Assembly (NCBI RefSeq): GCF_003966735.1
Contig: NZ_AP017378.1
Span: 1,535,501 to 1,599,500, forward strand
Source of the DNA: Desulfovibrio ferrophilus
GTDB lineage: Bacteria; Desulfobacterota; Desulfovibrionia; Desulfovibrionales; Desulfovibrionaceae
Length of the DNA stretch: 64,000 nt
Direction: 5' to 3'
Shown: piece after piece, positions 26,520 to 35,693 of the stretch
Numbering within the stretch: position 1 is the first letter of the stretch
Layout: every line of letters starts with the position of its first letter
Program-made: the position numbers and the translations under genes
The notes under the pieces: model-generated
The model's input: the letters and a program-made list of their open reading frames with translations, nothing else
Database searches by the model: none
What the model was told of the DNA's origin: nothing

Positions 26520-26659
26520 CCACAGCACAAAATAGTCATATATCTTGGCTTGTTATGTAAAGCAACACCATCATTGGCTCAAAGCAGGCGCTTTCAAAAG
26601 CACCCTTTAGAGGTAGGGAATCCGTCAGGAAAAACCAAACTGCAGAAAGCTGAAAGGAT

Positions 26660-27481
26660 TTACGAATACTGTTCAATCAGGCTGAGCACATCGGGATCTC
26701 CACAACGCAACTCAGGATCCGGCTCAGTATGAACGTGCAGCCCTGGTGTTGTTCGCTGGGCAAAAGTCAACCGCCCTGTATCCACCGGATATCTGGCCAT
26801 CTCGATACGGGCATAGCGCACAAGGTCTTTACCATCGAAAGGAGCACGTACACTACGCAGGTTGTCCAGCGACAAATCGATGCGCACGGCGTTGCCGTAC
26901 AACACTTCCCCATATGAGGTTTCGAATGCCGCATCCAAGGAGAATTTGATCAGCGCAGGAAAAGAATCAGGATACTGCACCCGCATCACTGGCTCGACGG
27001 TGTAGCGGCCGGTTGAATCCTTAGAATTCAGGACCTCGGAAGTACCTTCGATCATGGAAGCCACACAACTCTCGAAGCCATTGGCAGGAGGCACGCAGCA
27101 TTTGCCGGAAAACTCGAGAACGTTATACGCCAACTCCCGATCCACATGGGCCAAACGAGCCGAGCAGGTGATGTCGAAGAAGGTGATACCAAAGCGTTTC
27201 CGATACTCCTTCATCAAGCTGAACAGCATGTTAAATTCATGAGTCTTGGATTGATAACCAAAGCCTCTGATCATCTCAGTCATGCGGTCATGCCACTTGA
27301 CCTCTTTCTTATGCTTGCGCTTGTTGACCGGAATCTTGGTCATGTCCGCTTCCTGATTATCGCGAGGGGCCACCTTCAGCTTGCCACCACAGCCTGGGCA
27401 GGAGACCACAGCGCCCTGATACGGAATGGATCCGGATTTGACCTTGAGTTTCTTGCGGCAGTCCAAACACTGAATATACAT
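26660..27481 (-). CDS. Zinc-ribbon domain protein of unknown function
   Basis: 273 residues from ATG 27481 (AAGGGGGATGC upstream). The N-terminus carries two CxxC pairs (CLDC and CPGC, about 20 residues apart), a zinc-ribbon. A basic linker (KRKHKKEVKW) follows, then a domain of about 200 residues that I do not recognise, with further Cys (CSARL, KCCVPP, ESCVASM). No membrane helix or signal peptide. Single gene, flanked by the tmc upstream region and an orphan kinase on the same strand. Confidence 0.7.
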   Translation of the reverse strand: MYIQCLDCRKKLKVKSGSIPYQGAVVSCPGCGGKLKVAPRDNQEADMTKIPVNKRKHKKEVKWHDRMTEMIRGFGYQSKTHEFNMLFSLMKEYRKRFGITFFDITCSARLAHVDRELAYNVLEFSGKCCVPPANGFESCVASMIEGTSEVLNSKDSTGRYTVEPVMRVQYPDSFPALIKFSLDAAFETSYGEVLYGNAVRIDLSLDNLRSVRAPFDGKDLVRYARIEMARYPVDTGRLTFAQRTTPGLHVHTEPDPELRCGDPDVLSLIEQYS

Positions 27482-27734
27482 GCATCCCCCTTGGAGTCGA
27501 ATGATCGAAGTCACTTCATCCTATACAGAATTTCCAGGTTGATGGGAATGCCCCAAGTATCGAGGCAGCCCCCCCATTCGCGACAACAGTCATGCCCGAC
27601 AATATTCAACACCACCGACAGGAGTAAAATATAAGGCAAGGGAGAGAATGGAATCAATGCACCGAAAAAATATCCCCGCAGGAGAGATAGAGGCGGAAAG
27701 CATCCCCGCCCCCCCTGACTTCTCTGATCACTGC

Positions 27735-28871
27735 TCAGACACATTCCCGAGGAGCGACTGGACATGGACAATCATGGTGACCAACCTCTGTCCAGGGGAA
27801 GCATATGGCCACGGCAGTGCCCCCCTCAGTCCGAAAATGAATATCACCCTTGAGTTGATAAGACACGATGCTCCGAACAAGCTTCAGTCCCAGCTTCCCG
27901 GCGGCTCCGGTTTCATTATCACCAAGCCCCACTCCATGGTCCCGGATGGTGAACCGAACCTGCCTTGAATCACTTTCCAGAGAAAATTCAACCAGACCGC
28001 CTCTCCCGTCGGGAAATGCATGGTTGAGCACATTCGTCGCCAACTCGCCGATCACCAGCCCCAGTGGAAGCGCCATGCTCACAGGCAGCAGAACATCCTG
28101 CATATTCATCCTGGCTTCAATTCGGGTGGCAGAGAACAATCCTCTGAGATGCCCCCAGAGATGGCGAACGTGGTGCGCCATATCAATCTCGCTCAGATGA
28201 TCATCCTGATAGAGTTGGCTGTGCACCATGGACATGCTGATGATTTTCGCCCCCAGATCACGGCATAAGACCTGAGCTTCCTCGGTCTTGGCCCTGCGTC
28301 CACTCATATCCAGAAGGCTTGACACCACCTGCAAATTATTCTTCACGCGGTGGTGAACTTCGCGCAGCAGCAAATCCTTTTCCACAAGAGAGCGCTTCAG
28401 TTCTCGCTCCACTCGTTTCAGTGAAGTCATATCCACATCGATGCAAAACAGCATGGGGGAGGCTCCTTGGAGCTTGATCACGCTGTGGCTCGACAATACC
28501 GGCACAAGAGAACCATCCTTGTGCAGCAATTCAAGCTCTTCAGGTGGTGGCATGCACCCGGTCATCACGGCTTCGGCAATCAAAGCCCGCACAGCGGGGC
28601 GCGCCGGTTCAGGGATGATCATTTCCACCAGATCATTCCCCAAAGCCTCTTCGGCACTATAACCATAGAGCACTTCACTGGCCTTATTCCAATAGCTTAC
28701 GATACAGTCAGCCCCGTACCCCTGCACGCTGATGCCCTGAACATCATCCAGCAGACTTCTGAGAAAAGCATCGATCTCGACACCCACAACGTGGCCTTTG
28801 AGGGCCGCATTCTCACGCTTCAAGGATTTAATCTCGACGAGCAACTCGGCTTGAGTTCTGTCTTCTGACAT
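27735..28871 (-). CDS. PAS-domain sensor histidine kinase, HisKA_2 type
   Basis: 378 residues, soluble. A short coiled-coil start (about 5-25) precedes a PAS domain (about 30-150). A HisKA_2-type phosphoacceptor helix with EVHHRVKNNLQ follows (His173 is the likely site), and then an ATPase domain with IGELATNVLNHAF and RDHGVGL. This subfamily often works with stand-alone or sigma-factor-regulating receivers; no receiver is adjacent. The C-terminal tail after PWTEV is short and Cys-containing. Confidence 0.85.
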   Translation of the reverse strand: MSEDRTQAELLVEIKSLKRENAALKGHVVGVEIDAFLRSLLDDVQGISVQGYGADCIVSYWNKASEVLYGYSAEEALGNDLVEMIIPEPARPAVRALIAEAVMTGCMPPPEELELLHKDGSLVPVLSSHSVIKLQGASPMLFCIDVDMTSLKRVERELKRSLVEKDLLLREVHHRVKNNLQVVSSLLDMSGRRAKTEEAQVLCRDLGAKIISMSMVHSQLYQDDHLSEIDMAHHVRHLWGHLRGLFSATRIEARMNMQDVLLPVSMALPLGLVIGELATNVLNHAFPDGRGGLVEFSLESDSRQVRFTIRDHGVGLGDNETGAAGKLGLKLVRSIVSYQLKGDIHFRTEGGTAVAICFPWTEVGHHDCPCPVAPRECV

Positions 28872-29022
28872 GGCAGTTTACCCTTCTAAAAACAATGACA
28901 TTCTCAATTTCTCCACTCCAATACTCGCCCTTGGCGAAGCAGACAAGGGTTGGCACTCTGATACATTTTTCTGGGGAGGCGTGACGGGCCGAACAAAGCC
29001 GAAAGCATCTCGCTAATCCTAT

Positions 29023-29453
29023 CATTGGAACTGGAGGATATGGTTGAACTGCCTGGGACCATCCCTCACGAGCAAGTGCTGACTGTTTAGCGCAGAGCGG
29101 ATTGATTCGTTCTTGGCTGCCAAGAAACTCTGGATGATGACCAAGACGCAATCCCCAGCGTCATCGCCGAAAGGATGGACATGGAGGGGACCCATGGTAG
29201 CAACAACGATATCAGGCATACTGGTGCTGTACGAAGAAAGGGAATGCTGGCCGCACCCGACGATCATGAGGCTCTGGTCCTGGCCATTGAACGCCTGCTT
29301 GCGGATAGCCGTTTCCTGGACAAAATCATTCCTGCTGCCCGACGTCGGGCCGAGGATATCTTTGACAACCGTACACTCATCGAGCGTTTGCCCCGCACAT
29401 ACGCAGACAACGAAATCCAAAAAAATAAAATGAAACCTAAAGAATTCGCGTGA
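29023..29453 (+). pseudogene. Decayed C-terminal half of a family 4 glycosyltransferase
   Basis: Read across frames, the stretch spells a typical GT4 C-terminal half: LPGTIPHEQVLTV then a TAG, RRAD then a TGA, FVL...DAIPSVIAE, a frame change to PMVATTISGI, and another to GMLAAPDDHEALVLAIERLL...PRTYADN. At least two stop codons and two frameshifts are needed to read it. The N-terminal sugar-acceptor half is missing. It lies 49 bases upstream of an intact glycosyltransferase in the same orientation, so it is a remnant of the same polysaccharide cluster. Confidence 0.8.
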
Positions 29454-29502
29454 AGGCCCGAAAAAGCTGCTGAAACCAGCAAACGAATAACAATTATCGA
29501 AC

Positions 29503-30627
29503 ATGCGAATTGCACTACACACCCCCTTCAAGCCCTTGGACCATCCGCGAATATCGGGGGATGACACCATCGCCCGTGACATGATGGAATATCTAAGGGA
29601 TCAAGGTCATGAAGTCCTCCCTATCAGCACCCCAAGCAGCAAGTGGTTATGGCGCAAACCTGCACTGTGGACAGACACGTTACGAGCTGCGCGTCATGCC
29701 GTCAGACAAGCCAGGGGTTGCGACGCATGGTTGACCTACCATTCATACTACAAGGCCCCTGATGTCATCGGGCCGTGGGCATCAAGACGAGCAGGTATCC
29801 CCTATTTCATCCTGGCAGGCAGCTACGCCCTCAAACGCTTCTGGCAATGGAAGTCCATACCCGGATACTTCCTGAATCTACGGGCTCTGCGAGCGGCCGA
29901 TCATCATTTTGCCAACAAACGCGGCGACTGGCTCAACATCCTGCGCGTCGTGTCCAAGGAACATGCGACCCATTTTCGGCCCGGCATTCAGCCCAGTCAA
30001 TTCCAATTTGATCCGCAGGCCCGCCAAGCCCTACGTGATAAATGGAAGGCCAAGGACGGTTCCGTGGTCATTTCGGCAGCCATGTTCCGCCCCGGCATCA
30101 AACTTGATGGACTGAGATGGGTCTTCAAGGCCTGCGCAGCCCTTGCTAGGAATATCCCCGGACTGCAACTGGTCCTGGCTGGCGATGGGCCAGGTCGCGA
30201 GGAACTCGAACAATTGGGCCGCAATCTCCTGCCCGGTAAAGTGCGCTTTCTGGGTCTTGTCCCCCGAGAAGAATTATCTCAAGTCTTCAGCGCGGGCGAC
30301 GTCTTCGCCTTCCCTGGCATCAACGAGGGGCTGGGCATGGTTTATCTGGAAGCCCAATCCTGCGGACTGCCGACCGTGGCTTGGGACCACGCCGGGGCCC
30401 CCGAAGTCATAAGTCATGGGCAGAGTGGACTCATCACCCCTTCCTGGGATGAACGAGCCTTTGTTTCCGCCATCCGGACCCTGCTTGAAGACGATGAATT
30501 ACGTCAGCGCATGAGCTCCAATGCAACCTCTTTCGTAAAAGAACGGCATGATATCCATCAAAGCTATGCCCTGATGGATGCGGTCATGCAAAAGGTTGTG
30601 GCAGGACACAAAGGAAAGCAAACATGA
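29503..30627 (+). CDS. Glycosyltransferase family 4
   Basis: 374 residues with the GT-B layout. The N-terminal acceptor domain starts MRIALHTPFKPLDHPRISGD. The C-terminal donor domain shows LVLAGDGPGREEL, VRFLGLVPREEL and the EGLGMVYLEAQSCGLPTVAWDHAG nucleotide-sugar site, in which the EX7E pair is present. It would add a sugar to a surface glycan or lipid-linked intermediate in the cytoplasm. Its stop overlaps the start of the phosphatase gene by four bases. Acceptor and sugar are unknown. Confidence 0.85.
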   Translation: MRIALHTPFKPLDHPRISGDDTIARDMMEYLRDQGHEVLPISTPSSKWLWRKPALWTDTLRAARHAVRQARGCDAWLTYHSYYKAPDVIGPWASRRAGIPYFILAGSYALKRFWQWKSIPGYFLNLRALRAADHHFANKRGDWLNILRVVSKEHATHFRPGIQPSQFQFDPQARQALRDKWKAKDGSVVISAAMFRPGIKLDGLRWVFKACAALARNIPGLQLVLAGDGPGREELEQLGRNLLPGKVRFLGLVPREELSQVFSAGDVFAFPGINEGLGMVYLEAQSCGLPTVAWDHAGAPEVISHGQSGLITPSWDERAFVSAIRTLLEDDELRQRMSSNATSFVKERHDIHQSYALMDAVMQKVVAGHKGKQT

Positions 30628-31226
30628 CAACCATACGCTTGGGACTGATACGCCACGCCGAAACGCTCTGGAATCGCGAGAAACGAATCCAGGGCCAATG
30701 CGAAACTGATCTCTCCCCCACGGGGAGAGATCAGGCCCTGGCTTGGGGGCATACCCTTGCCGGACGAGGATACACGCTTATTTTGGCAAGCGATCTGGGA
30801 CGCGCGATGCAGACCGCACAGTTGGTGAACCAGTCACTTGGACTCCCGTTGATGACTGACCAGCGCCTTCGTGAACAGGATTGGGGGCACTGGGTCGGTC
30901 GGACTCTGCCCGACCTGCTAACCAATTCTGGTGGCGAATTCAGGCGCCAGGAGAAAGCCGCCTGGGAGTTTCGACCACCCGGTGGAGAAAATCGCAAGGA
31001 AGTGTTGGCTCGCGCCAAAGCAGCCTTAAACGACACCATCCTGAAACACCCCGAGGATACAATTCTGGTGGTGACCCACCTTGGAGTGGTCAAATGCCTG
31101 ATCTACGACCTGCTTGAGCTTGGTTTCGAGCCTGACACACCAGATCCTGTGGCCAAGCGGACATTGCATGAACTGACCTATTCCAATGGCCGTTTCAACA
31201 TTTTGCACCTGAACATGGAACTCTGA
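30624..31226 (+). CDS. Histidine phosphatase family protein (phosphoglycerate mutase-like)
   Basis: 200 residues with the catalytic RHAET motif (LIRHAETLWN), the second Arg in ASDLGRAMQTA, the Glu in LREQDWG and the second His in VVTHLGVVK. Members remove phosphate from small phosphorylated metabolites or sugar phosphates. It is embedded between glycosyltransferase genes with overlapping starts and stops, so a sugar-phosphate substrate in glycan synthesis is likelier than glycolysis. The cobalamin-pathway enzyme CobC is also in this family, but no cobalamin gene is near. Confidence 0.85.
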   Translation: MTTIRLGLIRHAETLWNREKRIQGQCETDLSPTGRDQALAWGHTLAGRGYTLILASDLGRAMQTAQLVNQSLGLPLMTDQRLREQDWGHWVGRTLPDLLTNSGGEFRRQEKAAWEFRPPGGENRKEVLARAKAALNDTILKHPEDTILVVTHLGVVKCLIYDLLELGFEPDTPDPVAKRTLHELTYSNGRFNILHLNMEL

Positions 31227-31228
31227 CC

Positions 31229-31564
31229 ATGCGCATCCGGCATTACAGCCCACATGTATTAGGGATTGGTCACTTCTTTCGTAGCCTGGAGATCACACAT
31301 GCCCTGTCGAATCATCATGACTTGACCCTGGTCAGCGGAGAGAGGGAGATAGGCATTACCCTGCCCTCTAACATTTCCCATTACCCATTGCCGCCCCTTG
31401 CCATGGACGCCAATTTTCCCCGCCTGATCCACGACGAAAACGCAACAGGCATCCGGGCAAGCTTAATGGTCCAGGCCCTGGCTGAAGAACCCATTCAGCA
31501 CTCCATAGGCCTTAATGATAACACATCCACGGCGCCCATTCTCCGACAGCGAGCACTACAATGA
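31229..31564 (+). pseudogene. Internally deleted glycosyltransferase remnant
   Basis: A 111-codon frame. The first 80 codons read like the N-terminus of a MurG-like glycosyltransferase (MRIRHYSPHVLGIGHFFRSLEI, with the Gly-rich GIGHFFR loop). The last 30 (VQALAEEPIQHSIGLNDN...) look like the end of such an enzyme, but the 250 or more residues between, including the donor site, are missing. The reading frame and both couplings are kept (two bases after the phosphatase stop, ATGA overlap with the next gene), which points to an in-frame deletion. A real short protein cannot be excluded. Confidence 0.6.
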
Positions 31565-32361
31565 GTTTACGTCATCCCACCTCCCCCCTCTGGCTCTCCC
31601 CCTGGCCCACCATGCGCGAGGACATCAAGCAATGCCTTGATCGTGCCCTTGAAACTTCCAGCAACAAGCAGTTGCACATGTTCTTCAGGGCAGACGATGT
31701 AGGTGTGGCGGGGACCTTGTCCGGTGTCATGTTCGAGACCTTTGCCAAACACAACACCCCGTTATGCCCTGCGCTGGTGCCCGCATGGCTCACGCAGACA
31801 CGATGGGAATCACAGTTGGAACAGGCAGGAGGGCCATCCCCGCTCTGGTGCTGGCATCAGCACGGCTGGAGGCACAAAAACCATGAGCCCGATGGACGAA
31901 ACCACGAATTCGGACCGGCCCGCCCTGCGGGAGAATTACTTTCGGACATGGTTCGAGGACGACAACGACTGGAGCAGTTTCTGGGCGACCAGTTCACCCC
32001 CGTGTTTACCCCGCCCTGGAACAACATATCCGCACAAGCGCTCGAGCTTCTGCCCGAAGCCGGATTCAAGGCCCTTTCAAGAGACCAAACAGCCTCTCCA
32101 GAGGCCCCACACAACCTGCCGGAATTCCGAGTCAACGTGAACCTGCACACCCGGCGCGATGCCGATGCCACCCAGGACAGAATTCACCTGCTTCACGACA
32201 TTGAGCACACACTGAGGTCGGGCCTGTGTGGGGTCATGCTTCATCACCAGCGCATGAATGATAACGCCGTCCATTTTCTGGATGTCCTGCTCGAAGACCT
32301 CGCCAGCCGTCCACCCATACGCTTGGTACATTTCGGACATCTACTATCACCAGGGGGCTGA
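31561..32361 (+). CDS. Polysaccharide deacetylase-like protein
   Basis: 266 residues. Motifs fit a NodB-type deacetylase: the Asp pair in FRADDVG, the metal-binding His cluster in WHQHGWRHKNHE, the FTPPWN segment, and a late His in LHHQRMND. There is no signal peptide, so it would act in the cytoplasm on a lipid- or nucleotide-linked sugar. It is the last gene of the four-gene unit with the glycosyltransferase, phosphatase and deleted glycosyltransferase. Confidence 0.75.
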   Translation: MSLRHPTSPLWLSPWPTMREDIKQCLDRALETSSNKQLHMFFRADDVGVAGTLSGVMFETFAKHNTPLCPALVPAWLTQTRWESQLEQAGGPSPLWCWHQHGWRHKNHEPDGRNHEFGPARPAGELLSDMVRGRQRLEQFLGDQFTPVFTPPWNNISAQALELLPEAGFKALSRDQTASPEAPHNLPEFRVNVNLHTRRDADATQDRIHLLHDIEHTLRSGLCGVMLHHQRMNDNAVHFLDVLLEDLASRPPIRLVHFGHLLSPGG

Positions 32362-32544
32362 AACAGACCTCAACACACTCAGCCAGCTCATTTTGTAAGC
32401 TAATCTGGAGATGGCGACGCTACGCCCCGGTACTACTGGCCGTATTCTCATGCACCATGGGCCGGATAGGCATGTCTGCCAGGGGTTGGGCCCCGGCACC
32501 TCAGGTCACTTGAGCGGGTGCCCATCGACCCACTCCACGACGAC

Positions 32545-32576
32545 AGTAAAAGGCCGGAGCGCACACGCCCCGGCCT
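32545..32576 (-). terminator. Terminator hairpin after the PAS kinase
   Basis: AGGCCGG (32551-32557) with CCGGCCT (32570-32576) forms a stem followed on the minus strand by TTTTACTG. It lies about 35 bases beyond the kinase stop codon and could also stop the convergent deacetylase transcript. The rest of the 247-base gap from 32362 shows no gene. Confidence 0.6.
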
Positions 32577-32608
32577 CATGATCTTACGTCCTCTGAGCCT
32601 GATTCGAA

Positions 32609-33757
32609 TCACTGCATTTCAGGATGCCCAATGGGCACCCGCAGACTGAACACCGTGCCAGTGGCATCATTGGAACAGAAGGAAAGTGTTCCTCCCAGAT
32701 ACCCTTCACCCATCAGCCGAGCAGCATACAACCCAAGTCCGCGCCCCTGGCCCTTGGTGGAAAACGAACGTTTGAACAGTTGCAGTTGGACATCTTCAGG
32801 CATCACACCTTCGTTATGCACGAGAAACTCCACCTCACCATTCACTGTCCGGCAATCCAACGTCACGGTATCAATGGGATCCGCTGCTTCAAGGGCATTG
32901 AGGACCAGATTCCCCAGCACACGACCGAGCAGCTTTTCATCGCTGACAAACGCCACCGGGCTCACGTTCTCACTCAGCACAAGCACTCGGTCCTGCGCCT
33001 CTGGACGCCGAAGCATCTTGTCGCGAACCTGCTCCAGCACATCCCTGGATTCCGCATCTTCGAAGCACACCTGTAAATGGCCCTGCTCAGCCGCCAACAA
33101 ATCCTTCTGCGACAAAATCAGCTCAAGCATTTTGGATGAGGATTGACGCAACAGAGCTCCAGCCTCCTCTCGTTCCGGGCCAATTCCCTCCTCCATCAAT
33201 CCTGAAAGCATGTACATGCCTGAGGCACTATTCAACACATCGTGGAAGAAAATTCGCTCCATGGCGCTTCTGCGTTTTTCATGGCTGATATCCAAAGCGG
33301 AAAACAAGCTGTATCGTCTGCCTTCCACTTCCAAAGGAGAGGTGAATACCTGCAAATCAAGTGATTCATCACCCACAGCCCCCTTGCGCACCATGCGACA
33401 TTCCTCAGCCGCCTGATGGCCCCGCAGGCTTTCCAGAATGGCCAGAACAGCACCACAGTGACGACAAAACCGGGTGGTACCACAGCCACTTTCTGCGCTG
33501 CAGCCATGCACGCAGCCCAAGGCCTCGCCGGGCCGCAGCCCAACAGGTTCGTTGGTTCCGCTGGTTGCCGCCACGCCTTTGAAGGCCGAGTTGGCAAACA
33601 CGATCTGTCGATATTGATTGATCACTACAATTCCGATGGGGAACATATCCACCAGAGCAGCGGGCACCGCCTTGCCCACGGCTCTGACATCCCTGTTCAA
33701 TTCTTCAGTGCTCGCTCGATCGACGGGCAGAAAATCTGTTTCTTTCCCCCTGAACAT
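32609..33757 (-). CDS. PAS-domain histidine kinase with Cys-rich insertion
   Basis: 382 residues from ATG 33757 (AAAGGAGCTGTC upstream). A PAS domain (about 35-165) contains an insertion with six Cys in the pattern GCVHGC...GCG...CRHCG, which could bind a metal or sense redox state. A phosphoacceptor helix with FFHDVLNSASG follows, then an ATPase domain with LGNLVLNALEAA and GRGLGLYAARLMGEGYLGG. No membrane helix; cytoplasmic. No receiver gene is adjacent. Confidence 0.85.
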   Translation of the reverse strand: MFRGKETDFLPVDRASTEELNRDVRAVGKAVPAALVDMFPIGIVVINQYRQIVFANSAFKGVAATSGTNEPVGLRPGEALGCVHGCSAESGCGTTRFCRHCGAVLAILESLRGHQAAEECRMVRKGAVGDESLDLQVFTSPLEVEGRRYSLFSALDISHEKRRSAMERIFFHDVLNSASGMYMLSGLMEEGIGPEREEAGALLRQSSSKMLELILSQKDLLAAEQGHLQVCFEDAESRDVLEQVRDKMLRRPEAQDRVLVLSENVSPVAFVSDEKLLGRVLGNLVLNALEAADPIDTVTLDCRTVNGEVEFLVHNEGVMPEDVQLQLFKRSFSTKGQGRGLGLYAARLMGEGYLGGTLSFCSNDATGTVFSLRVPIGHPEMQ

Positions 33758-34483
33758 GACAGCTCCTTTGTCCTGCAACGGCTTTGAACGACGAATCACG
33801 CCTGTGACTTTTATTGCCACTAAGGTCACACGGCCTGGAGAGCAATTCCCACCAGTAATATATTTTCAGTCACACTACGGGCTCAAAATCATCAAAAATT
33901 AATATATTGATTAAGCCAAACTTACCCCGCCCCTCTCTCCGAGACAAGTCCCAACATTCAGCCTTTCGAGCAACTACAGCTTCCATCGTACGATCTCTCG
34001 CGCAGCAATCGCCATTCCCACACGGGCATTTTCAACGCAGGATTCATGAACCATCATGAACTGACTCCGTGACAAACCACATCATTCAACAACGCAGACT
34101 CCCCTGCTCCTTCCGCCGAGTTCTGGACATCAACACAGACAATGTCTATCGTCTTTCAATGTTTATTTTTTGTACTACTGAGCCTGCGTATGGCCTCTAA
34201 ATCAGCCTTTGCCCAAGATATCATGAGGTCCATTGCGAGTATTCGACAAGGCTGGGGCAGGGAATACCGCAAGACCTCCTGTCTGGACGACACAGTGGCG
34301 GTCAACTCCGAGGCCACAGTCTTGGATAAAGTGGATCTGAATATTGAACGTATCTCCGTCAAGCTGACGCACCGCTCACTGTTCCCAGCAGAGCACCAAT
34401 GCTGGAAGCAAAGTCATCCCAAGCCAAAGCATCACATGCACGGGCGCGACTTTAATCTTGGCGACCACATCTCCCGCTGACCT
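33758..34483. other. Stretch without a confident gene
   Basis: 726 bases between a kinase and a hypothetical gene. A plus-strand frame of 112 codons (34142-34480) begins with a hydrophobic stretch (MSIVFQCLFFVLLSL) and stops three bases before the next gene, but it has no ribosome site, an uneven composition and no recognisable family. A 23-codon minus-strand frame (about 33978-34049) has GGAG before its ATG. Neither is convincing. The promoter of the kinase gene must lie near 33780-33900. Confidence 0.4.
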
Positions 34484-35407
34484 ATGCCCAATTCCGCTCC
34501 CCCCTGGAAAACCCTGGCCTGGAACGGCGTCAGCCTGGACGTCCCTCCTGACTGGGACCCCGTGGAGCTTGAAGCCCACTCCCTGCGGGCAACGGGCACA
34601 GGCGGCCTGTTTCTTGAGTTGAAATGGGAACGAGGCACACGAGGGTTTGATGCTCGCAAGCGCCTGGACAAGGTTGGTGGTGAAATCGCTGCCGGAGCGA
34701 CCCATGCCGAAGTCCCTCTTCAAATCACTGCGGCCGCCGAGGTTCTGGAAAACACCAAAATAGAAACCAAAACTTTCGCCTGGACCGCATCGGGTAAGCA
34801 ACAGGCTGCAGGCCTGATTTTGCACTGCCCTCAGGCCCACACCGCTGCACTGGCCCAGGTCGTCTTTCCTGAGAGCATGCCCCCATCTTGGGGCGCTGCG
34901 GCGCGCCTGCTGGCGGGAATACGATTTCATGGAACCGACGGCCATGTCCCTTGGGCCGCATACGGCATCAAGGCTTTAGTTCCCGGTGAACTGAGGCTGT
35001 CATCCTACTCGTTTCACCCCGGCCACTTCAGGCTACGCTTTGCAGGCCGATCCCGGAGGGGCGCCACGGAGTTGATCCTTGATCGGCTGGGACCGGCAGA
35101 CGTGCTGCTGGGCAATACAGCCCTGCATACCTATACGGATAAACTCTATGGCGGATGTGGAGCCGAACCCGGATTCTTTGTGCCTGGGCCGGGACCATCT
35201 GCAGCCTCCGGACAAGCCCAACCTCGCCCGGGCCTGCTGGCCCGGCTAAAGCGTAACGGTGCGTACAGGGCACTCAAAGGCAAGGCGTGGCTGCCCGGTG
35301 ACAACAAAATTCTTGCGGTCTACATGCGTGGCAGAAGTCCCGACACCCTGGACTGCTTTGACAGCATCTGCGAGGCCTATGCTCTGGACAACCAAGAAAC
35401 GAACTGA
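34484..35407 (+). CDS. Conserved-looking hypothetical protein
   Basis: 307 residues, soluble, no signal peptide. It opens with a Trp-rich segment (WKTLAWNGVSLDVPPDWDPVELE). Short beta-like stretches follow, with Gly-rich ends (AGRSRRGATELIL). A stretch near the C-terminus is basic (RLKRNGAYRALKGKAWL). The base composition and third-position G+C match a real gene, and the opposite-strand frame is weaker. No family was recognised and no ribosome site is evident before the ATG. It stands alone between orphan kinase and DsbA-like genes. Confidence 0.6.
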   Translation: MPNSAPPWKTLAWNGVSLDVPPDWDPVELEAHSLRATGTGGLFLELKWERGTRGFDARKRLDKVGGEIAAGATHAEVPLQITAAAEVLENTKIETKTFAWTASGKQQAAGLILHCPQAHTAALAQVVFPESMPPSWGAAARLLAGIRFHGTDGHVPWAAYGIKALVPGELRLSSYSFHPGHFRLRFAGRSRRGATELILDRLGPADVLLGNTALHTYTDKLYGGCGAEPGFFVPGPGPSAASGQAQPRPGLLARLKRNGAYRALKGKAWLPGDNKILAVYMRGRSPDTLDCFDSICEAYALDNQETN

Positions 35408-35502
35408 TCCCTCCAGACCGAGAATAAATTCCTCGCCACGAACCGCCACTGTAAGAAATACCGTTGCTGCGGTTCGTGGGCGATCTTCCACAAATATCAC
35501 GC

Positions 35503-35535
35503 AAAAAAGCCCGGCCCCCAAGCGGGACCGGACTT
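35503..35535 (-). terminator. Intrinsic terminator, minus strand
   Basis: On the minus strand AAGTCCGG and CCGGGCTT (35528-35535 with 35507-35514, one G-T pair) enclose a 13-base loop and are followed by TTTT. It lies about 160 bases beyond the DsbA-like gene and would end the UbiD/DsbA transcript. Confidence 0.7.
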
Positions 35536-35693
35536 TCCAAATTCATCGCATCTCAACAATCCCATCAGTCTATTGAGAGATACTTGAAGGCAGGGCAAAA
35601 GAAAAAATAAAGACCGAAGTGTACCTTGCCGCACATAAGGGTTTGATTTGTTTGCAGCAACACCGCAATCGAGCCTCTATCGACAGCCCTAAA

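Larger units (their letters stand above)
25988..26659. other. Gene-poor stretch upstream of tmc copy 2
   Basis: 672 bases with markedly higher A+T than the surroundings. It must hold the tmc copy 2 promoter and the end of the zinc-ribbon gene transcript. The visible items are the shared TTGTTAAGA element, a TTGACT box about 20 bases upstream of it, a CTCTTCAAGAG palindrome (26424-26434) and a candidate 25-codon frame. No RNA gene, tRNA or repeat was recognised. Confidence 0.5.

Noticed and set aside
29023-29453. The TGA in the glycosyltransferase remnant as a second selenocysteine site
   Set aside because: A TAG and frameshifts occur in the same remnant, the residue expected there is not Cys, and half of the gene is missing.
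29022-29582. A minus-strand frame of 186 codons across the glycosyltransferase remnant
   Set aside because: It has no ribosome site and no family similarity, and it overlaps plus-strand sequence that reads as a decayed glycosyltransferase.
34142-34480. A 112-codon plus-strand frame with a hydrophobic start
   Set aside because: No ribosome site, mixed composition and no recognised family; kept only as a note in the gap description.
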